Position numbers and translations under genes: made by a program | The notes under the pieces: model-generated | What the model was told of the DNA's origin: nothing | What the model saw: only the letters and a program-made list of their open reading frames with translations | Database searches by the model: none | In this document: positions 52,437 to 60,588 of the stretch, in pieces | Layout: every line of letters starts with the position of its first letter | Position numbering within the stretch: the stretch's first letter is position 1 | Assembly: GCF_040373385.1 (NCBI RefSeq) | Contig: NZ_JBDXXH010000004.1 | Span: 51,942-115,941, forward strand | DNA: 64,000 bases | Direction: 5' to 3' | Source of the DNA: Nitratidesulfovibrio sp. | Lineage (GTDB): Bacteria; Desulfobacterota; Desulfovibrionia; Desulfovibrionales; Desulfovibrionaceae

Positions 52437-52802
52437 CTAATTGAGCCGCTTGTTGTGCTCGGGCATGACCGCCAGCAGGGTGTCCTTGTCCAGCGCCTCG
52501 GAGCGGGCCAGCAGGCTCTGGCCGCGCAGGGCGGAAGCTCCGATGCGCCGCATCACCGACTGGTAGGCGGGGTGGGCCCGGTTGGGCAGGGTGTCCAGAA
52601 AGCCGTGCCGGTTCAGCAGGGTCAGCAGGCTGCGCACGGATTCGGCCATTTCGGCCATCTCGGCGCACAGGTCAGCGCGCAGGTCCATGTCCAGCGCGGG
52701 CTTGGTGCCGTCGGTACGGGTGGCCTCGCCAAGGCGGCGGAGCATGTCGCGGTCTTCGGTGGTCAGGTTTTCGGCGGCCTGGCGCATGATGTTCTGTTTC
52801 AC
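52437..52802 (-). CDS. Uncharacterised helical protein
   Basis: 121 residues from a GTG at 52802, which has AAGGAGG seven bases upstream; the longer frame from 52874 is unsupported. The protein is hydrophilic and mostly helical, with heptad-like LCAEMAEMAESVRSLLTLL, no signal peptide and no known domain. It is downstream of typA/bipA on the same strand but separated by 361 nt and a terminator, so it is probably its own unit. Confidence 0.62.
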   Translation of the reverse strand: MKQNIMRQAAENLTTEDRDMLRRLGEATRTDGTKPALDMDLRADLCAEMAEMAESVRSLLTLLNRHGFLDTLPNRAHPAYQSVMRRIGASALRGQSLLARSEALDKDTLLAVMPEHNKRLN

Positions 52803-53163
52803 GAGTGTGCCTCCTTGGGCTTGCCGTCGTGAAAGCAGAAAGTGTGCCGTTCTTGTAACATGGCATAATTGCACGGCTTCCCCGCGATGCGCCGGAAATC
52901 GGACGCGCCGCGCATGCCTGCGTGGCCGAAAGGCTGACGGTCTGGCCGGTGTCCGCCATCCGATGGTCCGACCCGTCGGCGCACCGCCAGGGACCGGTGC
53001 GCCTTCGCCTCGCCGCCCGTCCTGCCCTCCGGCATGGCCGTCCGCGCGCGCTGCCGTGTCACCAACGCAAAGGCGGCCGGAACCCTTTCGGATTCCGGCC
53101 GCCGTGCGTTTTCGATGCGGCGTGCCTTTCGGCTGCCAGCGTTCGTCTTGCCGCCGTTCTTCG
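52803..53163. other. Gap between bipA terminator and the 121-residue gene
   Basis: The gap contains the bipA terminator (53071-53107). Upstream of the small gene is a stretch with TTCTTGTAACATGGCATAATT, cut here to its AT-rich core, which could hold a -10 region on the minus strand. No reading frame is supported. Confidence 0.4.
53071..53107 (-). terminator. Terminator of typA/bipA
   Basis: On the minus strand GGCGGCCGGAATCC pairs with GGGTTCCGGCCGCC around a short loop, followed by TTTG. It lies about 60 nt after the bipA stop codon. Confidence 0.7.
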
Positions 53164-55002
53164 CTACTTGGACTTCTTCTTGGCGGCTTCCATCTGGTAG
53201 CGCTTCTGGGCGGTGAGCACCGACTTGCGCAGGCGGATGGACAGGGGGGTGACTTCCACCATTTCGTCCTCGCGCACGAAGTGCAGGGCGCGCTCCAGGG
53301 TCATGGGCCGCACGGGGGTAAGGATGACGTTCTCGTCCTTGCCCGAGGCGCGCATGTTGGTGAGCTTCTTTTCCTTGGTGGGGTTCACGTCGATGTCGTT
53401 TTCGCGGTTGTGTTCACCGCAGATCAGCCCTTCGTACACCGGGTCGCCGGGCACGCAGAACATTTCGCCGCGCGGCTCCAGGTTGAACAGGGCGTACGCC
53501 ACGGCATTGCCCGAACGGTCAGACACCAGCGAACCGGTGAACCGGGTGGGGAAGTCGCCGCGATACGGCTCGTACCCTTCCAGGTACGAGTTCATGATGC
53601 CGGTGCCCTTGGTGTCGGTAAGGAATTCGTCGCGGTAGCCGATGAGCCCGCGCGAGGGCACGGAAAACTCCAGCCGCACGCGGCCTGTGCCGTTGTTGGC
53701 GCAGTTGGTCATGCGGCCCTTGCGGATGGACAGCTTTTCGGTGACCACGCCCATGAACGTTTCGTCGCAGTCCACGTACAGGTGCTCGATGGGTTCCAGC
53801 CGTTCGCCGTTCTGCTCGCGCATGATGACTTCCGGTCGGCCCACGCACAGTTCGAAGCCTTCGCGGCGCATGGTTTCGATGAGAATGGCCATCTGGAATT
53901 CGCCACGGCCCTTCACGATGAAGCTGTCGCGCTCTTCCGAGTCCTCGACGCGGATGGCCACGTTGGACAGGACTTCGCGCATCAGGCGTTCGCGGATCTT
54001 GCTCGACTGCACCAGCTTGCCTTCGCGCCCGGCCAGCGGAGAGGTATTGATGGTGAAGCGCATGGCCACGGTGGGTTCGTCCACGCGGATGCGGGGCAGG
54101 GCGCGGGGGGCTTCTCGGGTGCAGATGGTGTCGCCGATCTTCACGTCCTCGATGCCCGCCACCACCACGATGTCGCCGGGGTCGGCCTCGTCGGCATCGC
54201 GCAGTTGCAGCCCTTCGTAGACTTGCAGGCGGGTGACGCGCAGGGGGTTTTCCTTGCCGGCCTCGTCAATGCAGACAAGGCTGTCCTTGGCCTTGACCGA
54301 GCCGTGGAACACGCGGCCCACGGCCATGCGGCCCAGGTAATCGGAGTAGGCAAGGTCGGCCACCAGCATCTGGAAGGGTTCCGCCGGATCGTACATCGGT
54401 CCGGGCATTTCCTTGACGATGGTTTCGAACAGCGGGCCAAGGTCCACCTGTTCGTCCTCAAGGCCGTGCATGGCCACGCCCTCGCGGCCGATGGCGTACA
54501 GCACGGGAAATTCCAGTTGCTGTTCGTTGGCGTCAAGGTCGATGAACAGGTCGTAGATTTCGTTCAGCACTTCCTGCGGGCGGGCGTCCTTGCGGTCGAT
54601 CTTGTTGACCACGACGATCACCTTCAGGCCTGCTTCCAGCGTCTTGCGCAGCACGAAGCGGGTCTGGGGCAGCGGCCCTTCCGAGGCGTCCACCAGCAGG
54701 ATGGCGCCGCTGGCCATGGACAGGGCGCGCTCCACCTCGCCGCCGAAGTCGGCGTGGCCGGGAGTGTCGATGATGTTGATTTTTACGCCCTGCCACGACA
54801 CGGCGCAGTTCTTGGCGGCGATGGTGATGCCGCGCTCGCGTTCCAGGTCCATGCGGTCCATGACGCGGTCGTCCATCTGCTGGTCGGCGCGGAAAACGCC
54901 GCTCTGACGGAACATGGCGTCCACGAGGGTGGTCTTGCCGTGGTCAACGTGGGCGATGATGGCGACGTTGCGCAACCTGTCGTTGTGCACTGCGGTGCTC
55001 AA
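53164..55002 (-). CDS. typA: Translational GTPase TypA/BipA
   Basis: 612 residues, close to the E. coli length, if translation starts at TTG 55002, which has AGGAG eight bases upstream; a GTG five codons inside is the alternative. The G domain has AHVDHGKTT (G1), the ERERGITI switch I segment, [11 protein letters not shown] (G3) and NKIDR (G4). Domains II, III, V and the TypA-specific C-terminus ([17 protein letters not shown]..., [17 protein letters not shown]) follow. It binds the ribosome and is needed for stress or low-temperature ribosome assembly. Confidence 0.95.
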   Translation of the reverse strand: MSTAVHNDRLRNVAIIAHVDHGKTTLVDAMFRQSGVFRADQQMDDRVMDRMDLERERGITIAAKNCAVSWQGVKINIIDTPGHADFGGEVERALSMASGAILLVDASEGPLPQTRFVLRKTLEAGLKVIVVVNKIDRKDARPQEVLNEIYDLFIDLDANEQQLEFPVLYAIGREGVAMHGLEDEQVDLGPLFETIVKEMPGPMYDPAEPFQMLVADLAYSDYLGRMAVGRVFHGSVKAKDSLVCIDEAGKENPLRVTRLQVYEGLQLRDADEADPGDIVVVAGIEDVKIGDTICTREAPRALPRIRVDEPTVAMRFTINTSPLAGREGKLVQSSKIRERLMREVLSNVAIRVEDSEERDSFIVKGRGEFQMAILIETMRREGFELCVGRPEVIMREQNGERLEPIEHLYVDCDETFMGVVTEKLSIRKGRMTNCANNGTGRVRLEFSVPSRGLIGYRDEFLTDTKGTGIMNSYLEGYEPYRGDFPTRFTGSLVSDRSGNAVAYALFNLEPRGEMFCVPGDPVYEGLICGEHNRENDIDVNPTKEKKLTNMRASGKDENVILTPVRPMTLERALHFVREDEMVEVTPLSIRLRKSVLTAQKRYQMEAAKKKSK

Positions 55003-55763
55003 GGGAAATTCTCCTGGCGGGATGGGCTTCGGCCACGGGCGGGGCAGGGCCTCTGGCCCGGCGCGGCTGGTGGCTTGTGGGGGAAGACGCGTTCCCGCAT
55101 GCGGCGGGGAGGCGGGGCGGGGCAACAACGCGACAACCGTGAGGCGGCCCGGCGAGGGGCCGTGCGATGCCGGTTGCGGCGTGTCGCGGACGGCATCCAT
55201 ACACCTACGCGGGCCGAGTGGCAAGCGTGTGTCGGCGGGTCGGAATGATAAAGGAAATGTCGCTGATGGGTCAGATAGTTGTGCTGGGCCGGGTATGGGG
55301 GATGTGTAGGCTTGCTTGTGGCGGCAACGAACCGTGCGGCAGGGGTTGTTTCGTTGTTGCAGAACAACCCGTGCGGACTGCGCCCGCCGCCGGAGATCGC
55401 CGCCGGAGGGCTTGTGACGGCGGAAGCTCCGGCGCAGCGGGTGCACCGCAAACTGACCGGCGGTAAAAGCACGCCCCGGACATTTGCCGGGGCGACGAGA
55501 GCCATGCGCGCATGCGCATTCCGCCGGGCAGATCGCCCGAGGCGCGCCAGCGCCGCAGGGAAGCTGCGCGGCGTAGGAATGCGGCGCATGAAAACGTGGG
55601 GGGACCAGGGGGGCGGAGCCCACCGGAGCGCGGGGGTGCAGGGGGCTCTCGCTCAAGAGCCCCCTGCCCACGCCGGAGGCGGCCCAAACTACTGGTTGGC
55701 AACCCTCATGATACTATGTGAGGCCTCTGGGTTAGCAGAAGCGGAACGCATTTTCCTCCCCCC
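55003..55763. other. Long gene-free region between typA/bipA and punA
   Basis: These 761 nt hold no supported gene. I see a hairpin GGGTTGTT/AACAACCC (55343-55370), a second perfect hairpin GCCCCGG/CCGGGGC (55473-55493) followed on the minus strand by GTGCTTTT, and the dispersed hairpin repeat at 55639. The second hairpin could be a distal terminator for punA. The bipA promoter must lie here. Confidence 0.55.
55639..55680 (+). repeat. Hairpin repeat with CGCCGGAGGC tail
   Basis: CAGGGGGCTCTCG and AGAGCCCCCTG form a perfect stem, followed by CCCACGCCGGAGGC. It shares the layout (GGGGGC stem, then GCCGGAGGC) with the units at 13871 and 14935. Confidence 0.65.
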
Positions 55764-56609
55764 CTACACCCTCTCCACCACCGCCGCCACCAGCCGGGTC
55801 AGCCTGTCGCCAGCCTCGCCCGCCACGCGGATCACTTCCTCCAGCGGGGCTTCCTTCATGCAGTCGGGCAGGTTCTTGTTGGTCAGGCACGAAATGCCCA
55901 GCACCCGCAGGTCCATGTGCCGCGCCGCGATTACTTCCAGCACCGTGGACATGCCCACGGCGTCGGCGCCCAGTTGGCGGTACATGCGGGTTTCCGCCGG
56001 GGTTTCCATCTGCGGGCCGGGCACGCCCACGTACACGCCGCGCTCCAGCCGCACGCCAAGGTGCGCCGCCTCTTGCAGGGCGATGCGGCCCAGCGCCACG
56101 TCGTAGGGGGCGCTCATGTCGGGAAAGCGCGGTCCCCAGGCGTCGTGGTTGGGGCCGGTCAGGGGAGTGCGCCCGGTGAAGTTGATGTGGTCGGTGATCA
56201 GCATCAGGTCGCCCGCGTCCCAGCGCGGGTTCAGCGCGCCAGCCGCGTTGGTGATGACCAGCACCTCCACGCCCAGCGTGGCCATGACCCGCACGCCCAT
56301 GCACACGTCTTCGGGCGCGTAGCCTTCGTACAGGTGGCAGCGCCCCTGTTGCAGCACCACGTCCACCGTGCCGATGCGCCCGAACAGAAACCGCCCCTCG
56401 TGCGAGGCTACGGTGGACTGCGGAAAGCCCGGCACCTGCGAGTAGGGCAGGGGGCGGGGATTGATCAGTGCGTCGGCCAGGCCGCCAAGACCGGTGCCGC
56501 AGACCACGCCCACGCGGGGCCGGGGGGCGTGTCCGGCCTGTTCGGACATCCCGGACAGGCCGGAAGTGATAACGGATGCCGCATTCTGGACATTTTCCGG
56601 GTTTTGCAT
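55764..56609 (-). CDS. punA: Purine-nucleoside phosphorylase
   Basis: 281 residues from ATG 56609 (GGTGA upstream). The PNP family motifs are present: VVCGTGLGGLAD, the phosphate-binding HEGRFLFG and GRCHLYEGY, VLVITNAAGALN, the purine-site GPQMETPAE and the AVGMSTVLEVIAARH segment. It cleaves guanosine and inosine types to base plus ribose-1-phosphate for salvage. The first 23 residues are not conserved. It is divergent from motA. Confidence 0.94.
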   Translation of the reverse strand: MQNPENVQNAASVITSGLSGMSEQAGHAPRPRVGVVCGTGLGGLADALINPRPLPYSQVPGFPQSTVASHEGRFLFGRIGTVDVVLQQGRCHLYEGYAPEDVCMGVRVMATLGVEVLVITNAAGALNPRWDAGDLMLITDHINFTGRTPLTGPNHDAWGPRFPDMSAPYDVALGRIALQEAAHLGVRLERGVYVGVPGPQMETPAETRMYRQLGADAVGMSTVLEVIAARHMDLRVLGISCLTNKNLPDCMKEAPLEEVIRVAGEAGDRLTRLVAAVVERV

Positions 56610-56746
56610 AAGATCACCGACATTATTGATTGTGCGTGAACGGTGGGGGGCCACCAGACCGGTTGGTCCGGTCCGCACTGCCCGCGCCCATAAGGGGGAA
56701 CTTGGGGGCGCAGCACCGCGAACAGGCAGGATATTAGGCCGAACCT

Positions 56747-57502
56747 ATGGATATAGCAACTTTTTTCGGCGTGCTCACGGGCTTCGGCCTAGTCATCAGC
56801 GCCATTCTCATGGGGCCAGAGCCGGGGAAATTCTTTGACATCCCCAGCGTGATGATCGTGTTCGGGGGTACTGCGGCGTCCATTCTGGTTACCTTTCCCC
56901 TTGAAGAGGTGATGCAGGCGGTGCGGGGCGGCTGCAAGGCCTTCGGTTCCAAGCGGGTGCAGGCCCAGGACGTGGTGAACACCATGGTCCGCATCGCCGA
57001 GATCAGCCGCCGCGAAGGGCTCATCGCCCTCGAGAACGTGCAGACCGAAAACGCCCTGATCAAGAAGGCCTGCCAGCTCATCGCCGACAATGCCGACCCC
57101 GGCCTGATCCGGGGTACCGTGGCCATCGAAATCGCCTCCATGAAGCGGCGGCACAACGTGTCCATCGGCGTGTTCAACCGGTTGGCGGGGTATTCCCCGG
57201 CCTACGGCATGATCGGCACGCTCATCGGCCTCGTGCAGATGCTGGCCACCCTCAACGATCCCTCTTCCATTGGTCCGGCCATGGCCGTGGCCATCATCAC
57301 CACCTTCTACGGGGCGCTTCTGTCCAACCTGCTGTTCCTGCCCATCGCAGGCAAGCTGAAGGCGCGCAGCATGCAGGAGGAATTGCACCTGCTGGTCATC
57401 TTCGAGGGGGCGAAATGCATCCTCGAAAACAACAACCCCAGGCTGGTGTACGAGAAGCTTTCCTCGTTCCTGCCTCCCAAGGAGCGCAAGGATGGCAGAT
57501 GA
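56747..57502 (+). CDS. motA: Flagellar motor stator protein MotA
   Basis: 251 residues with four membrane helices, two at the N-terminus and two after the cytoplasmic loop (YGMIGTLIGLVQMLATL and AVAIITTFYGALLSNLLFLPIAGKL). The loop has charged residues that contact FliG, and the conserved prolines flanking the third helix region are present. It forms the ion channel with MotB. Its 3' end overlaps motB by 11 nt. Confidence 0.94.
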   Translation: MDIATFFGVLTGFGLVISAILMGPEPGKFFDIPSVMIVFGGTAASILVTFPLEEVMQAVRGGCKAFGSKRVQAQDVVNTMVRIAEISRREGLIALENVQTENALIKKACQLIADNADPGLIRGTVAIEIASMKRRHNVSIGVFNRLAGYSPAYGMIGTLIGLVQMLATLNDPSSIGPAMAVAIITTFYGALLSNLLFLPIAGKLKARSMQEELHLLVIFEGAKCILENNNPRLVYEKLSSFLPPKERKDGR

Positions 57503-58226
57503 CGACGATCTGGACATGGAATCCGAAGCCGACGAGCCGCCTCAGGAATGGCTGGCCACCCTTGCCGACGTTTCCATGCTGTTGCTGTGCTTCTTCATTT
57601 TGCTCTTTGCCCTGTCCACCATCGACAAGACCAAGGTGACCGAAACGTTCGACGCCGTGCGCACGGTGTTTGGCGGCAAGGACAAGGAACTGTCCACATC
57701 CGCCGTGCGCAGCGACGAATCGAGCGCCCTGCTGGAATCGGTGCGGCTGCAACGCCAGATCATCGAAGCCCAGCGCAACACCTATTCGGAAATGCGCACC
57801 TACTTCAACAAGACGGGGGTAGAGGGCGTCATCGGGTCCGTATTCGACGAAGGCGTCATAACCCTGCGTATTCCCGCGGAAGTCATGTTTGCCCCCGGCG
57901 AGACGGATTTGAGCCCCCAGGCCGAGCGGTACCTGAAGCCCCTGGCCGACCTGTTCGTGCGCAAGAAGGATCAGTCCATTAATATCCGGGGGTTTACGGA
58001 CGACTCGCAACCAGGCTCAACGTCAAGATTCCGGGATAATTGGGAACTTTCTTCGTTGCGCGCGGTGAGCGTATTACGCTATTTCCTGAAAGCGGGCATC
58101 GACTCCAAGCGGTTGACAGCCACCGGGCTTGGTGAGTTAGACCCCCTCTTCCCGAACACCACGGAAGAAAACCGGGCGCGCAACCGGCGTGTGGAATTCA
58201 TGCTGGAACGCCGGGTGACCAAGTGA
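57492..58226 (+). CDS. motB: Flagellar motor stator protein MotB
   Basis: 244 residues. One helix carries the essential acidic residue D26 (TLADVSMLLLCFFILLFALS), which binds the coupling ion. After the plug/linker region, an OmpA-like peptidoglycan-binding domain follows (NIRGFTDDSQPGSTSRFRDNWELSSLRAVSVLRY cut at the conserved D and R, then GLGELDPLFPNTTEENRARNRRVEF). It anchors the stator to the cell wall. The terminal VTK-stop codons form the first unit of an 18-bp tandem array. Confidence 0.94.
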   Translation: MADDDDLDMESEADEPPQEWLATLADVSMLLLCFFILLFALSTIDKTKVTETFDAVRTVFGGKDKELSTSAVRSDESSALLESVRLQRQIIEAQRNTYSEMRTYFNKTGVEGVIGSVFDEGVITLRIPAEVMFAPGETDLSPQAERYLKPLADLFVRKKDQSINIRGFTDDSQPGSTSRFRDNWELSSLRAVSVLRYFLKAGIDSKRLTATGLGELDPLFPNTTEENRARNRRVEFMLERRVTK

Positions 58227-58286
58227 CGCCGAGTCACCAAGTGACACCGAGTCACCAAGTGACACCGAGTCTCCAAATGACGCGGG
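58215..58286. repeat. 18-bp tandem array formed from the end of motB
   Basis: Four units of GTCACCAAGTGACACCGA type; the first is the last three codons plus stop of motB. Each middle unit contains the dyad GTCAC-CAA-GTGAC. The last unit is degenerate. It fills the spacer between motB and the PilZ gene. Confidence 0.92.
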
Positions 58287-58308
58287 GGGGCCTGCACACA
58301 ACCGGGGG

Positions 58309-58857
58309 GTGTCGGGGATGGCGATGACGACGACACACGACGAATTCGACGATTTCGATTTCACGCTGCCCTCGGATGTCGAGGGCGAACGCCGGGCCTA
58401 CCGCACGTCGGTGCCCGGTCTTGCAGCCAGCGTGGCGGGGAAGGACGGCACATTCCCCGTGGAAAACGTGAGCGCGGTGGGCATTGCCATGCAGGCCCCC
58501 GGCCACGCCTTTGCGGAAGGGGAGGACCTTCGGGTCGACCTGCTGATCCAGGGCAGGCCCTACATCACCGCGCTGCCCGCCAAGGTGGTGCGGCTGGGTG
58601 AGGGGGGCCTCGTCGGGTGCGAATTCGCCTCGCCGGACTTCTGGCAGGAAGCGCGCCTGGACAAGCTGGTGCTTGAGGTTCAGAAGCGGATGATCGCCCA
58701 GCGCAAGGCGGAATCCGAAAAACGTGATGCGCAGGCCGCAGGGCAGCACCGCGACGGCGGGGCTGCTTCCGATGCGTCTTCCGACGCGCCCGCAGGCGCG
58801 GGCGGTTCCACCACGTTCACGGTGGACAGCGTCGCCGGGACGGAACTGGACGTCTGA
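58309..58857 (+). CDS. PilZ-domain protein (c-di-GMP binding)
   Basis: About 182 residues. The PilZ signature is visible as ERRAYR (RxxxR) and, about 25 residues on, ENVSAVGIAM (the D/N-x-S-x2-G motif), followed by the beta-barrel strands up to VGCEFASPDFWQ. The C-terminal third is Ala/Gly/Asp-rich and probably disordered. PilZ proteins bind cyclic di-GMP and often brake or tune the flagellar motor, which fits its place after motAB. The start is uncertain: GTG 58309, ATG 58318 or ATG 58324. Confidence 0.85.
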   Translation: MSGMAMTTTHDEFDDFDFTLPSDVEGERRAYRTSVPGLAASVAGKDGTFPVENVSAVGIAMQAPGHAFAEGEDLRVDLLIQGRPYITALPAKVVRLGEGGLVGCEFASPDFWQEARLDKLVLEVQKRMIAQRKAESEKRDAQAAGQHRDGGAASDASSDAPAGAGGSTTFTVDSVAGTELDV

Positions 58858-58965
58858 CGGCCACGCGCGGGCATGAGGGTGCCCGTGTGGTGGCCGACGA
58901 TGGTCCGGCGTCGCGGTGGCGTCGTGCGGCCTATGAAAATGTAACAACCATATCGAGGGACATTG

Positions 58966-60384
58966 GTGCAGACGAAAGACCATAAGGTGCTGGTGGCGAA
59001 CAGAGGGGAAATCGCCATTCGCATCGTTCAGGCCTGCCGCAAGCTGGGCCTGGCTTTCACGTGCGTGTACACGGCGGAGGACGCCGCGTCGGGCCATGTG
59101 CGCATTGCCCGAGAACTGGGTGGCGACAAGAGCCTCTGCCGCGTCTCCTCCTATCATGATGCCAACGAGCTCATGGCCGTTGCCGACGATGCGGGCGCCA
59201 CCGCCGTGCATCCGGGCTACGGCTTTTTCGCCGAAGACTACCGCTTTGCCCGTCGCGTTTCCCAGCGCGATCGCAAGCTCATCTTCATCGGCCCTTCGTG
59301 GCGGGTAATCCGCGAACTGGGCGACAAGATCAATACCAAGCGCCTCGCGCGCAGCCTGGGCGTGCCCACCGTGCCCGGTTCCGACCGGCCCATCTACGAC
59401 GAGATGGAAGCGGAAAAGGTGGCCCAGAGCCTGTTCGAATTCCAGGAACAGCAGGGCATCCGCAAGCCGCTGGTGCTGGTCAAGGCATCGGCGGGCGGCG
59501 GCGGCATGGGCATCGAAGAGGTGTACGACATCGACCTCTTCCGCTCCGTGTACCGGCGCATCCGCAACTACGCCCTGCGCCAGTTCAAGGACGAGGGCGT
59601 GCTCATCGAGCAGCGCATCCGCGACTTCAACCACCTGGAAGTGCAGGTGGTGTCCGACCGCAGCGGGCGCAACCCCGTGCATTTCGGCACCCGCAACTGC
59701 TCCATCCAGTCCACCGGCCTTCAGAAGCGCATCGAGATCGCCCCCGGTTTCGATCCTTCGTCCATCGAATACGGTTTCGACGCCGCCCAGGTGCTGCGCG
59801 ACATCACCCAGCACTCGCTGGCCATGGCCCGCAAGGTGGGCTACGACAACGTGGGTACCTGGGAATGGATCGTCACCCGCGACGGTCGCCCCTTCCTGAT
59901 GGAAGTGAACACCCGCATCCAGGTGGAAAACGGCGTGTCGGCCACCATCGCCCGCGTGCGCGGGCAGAAGGGCGTGGACCTGATCGCCGAGCAGATCCGC
60001 ATCGGCCTTGGCGAGCCGCTGGGCTACGGGCAGGAGGACATCACCTTCGACGGCGTGGGCATCGAATACCGCCTCATCGCCGAAGACCCGGACAACCGCT
60101 TCACCCCGTGGGTGGGCCGCGTGGACGGCTTCGGCTGGCCCGAACGCCCCTGGCTGGCCATGCACACCCACGTGCCCAGCGACGACCCCTACGACATTCC
60201 CACCGAGTTCGACCCCAACCTGGCGCTGGCCATCATCTGGGGCAAGGACCTTGCGGAAGCAAGGGAACGCGGCGTCGAATTCCTCGACACGCTGGTGCTG
60301 GAAGGCGCCAACAACGCGGGCGAGCCGCTGCGTTCCAACGTCCGGTTCCTGCGGGACAACACCGGGCGCATCCTCAAGTTCTAG
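58966..60384 (+). CDS. Biotin carboxylase subunit (AccC/PycA type)
   Basis: 472 residues from GTG 58966, seven bases after GAGG; TTG 58963 is a poorer choice. The N-terminal VLVANRGEIAIRIVQACR, the ATP-grasp glycine loop KASAGGGGMGIEEV, FGTRNCSIQSTGLQKRIE and the catalytic FLMEVNTRIQVENGVSA are family hallmarks. It carboxylates biotin on a carrier with ATP and bicarbonate. The usual RDCS-x-QRR-x-QK is altered to TRNCS-x-QST-x-LQK, a divergent form also seen in related clades. It heads a carboxylase operon with AccA-AccD and a biotinyl-like protein. The TAG stop begins a palindrome. Confidence 0.9.
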   Translation: MQTKDHKVLVANRGEIAIRIVQACRKLGLAFTCVYTAEDAASGHVRIARELGGDKSLCRVSSYHDANELMAVADDAGATAVHPGYGFFAEDYRFARRVSQRDRKLIFIGPSWRVIRELGDKINTKRLARSLGVPTVPGSDRPIYDEMEAEKVAQSLFEFQEQQGIRKPLVLVKASAGGGGMGIEEVYDIDLFRSVYRRIRNYALRQFKDEGVLIEQRIRDFNHLEVQVVSDRSGRNPVHFGTRNCSIQSTGLQKRIEIAPGFDPSSIEYGFDAAQVLRDITQHSLAMARKVGYDNVGTWEWIVTRDGRPFLMEVNTRIQVENGVSATIARVRGQKGVDLIAEQIRIGLGEPLGYGQEDITFDGVGIEYRLIAEDPDNRFTPWVGRVDGFGWPERPWLAMHTHVPSDDPYDIPTEFDPNLALAIIWGKDLAEARERGVEFLDTLVLEGANNAGEPLRSNVRFLRDNTGRILKF

Positions 60385-60460
60385 GGGCAGTTTCCGGATG
60401 GTCCTTTCGTCCGTTGGCATCGTGGCCGACGAGCGAAAGTCCTGCCTCGGAAGCAGCCCC
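60384..60460. repeat. Short palindrome, family P copy 4 (no loop core)
   Basis: Outer GGGGCAGTTTCCG pairs with CGGAAGCAGCCCC. Inner CTTTCGTCCGTTGGC and GCCGACGAGCGAAAG also pair; these are variants of the outer arms of copy 2 at 19538. The loop core found in copies 1-3 is missing. It begins on the last base of the biotin carboxylase stop codon. Confidence 0.8.
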
Positions 60461-60588
60461 CGGCCATCGCCGTCCGCCATCCCCTACCGGCGGACACGCG
60501 GCAGCCTTCGTCCGCCACGGCACCGGCGCGCGAATACCCGCCGCCAAGCATGCTACCCGAACCCGCCGGAACTGCGGGGAAGCGACAT

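Noticed and set aside
55279-56106. A + strand frame of 275 codons covering the bipA-punA gap and part of punA
   Set aside because: It is antisense to conserved punA motifs, crosses a hairpin repeat and has no ribosome site.
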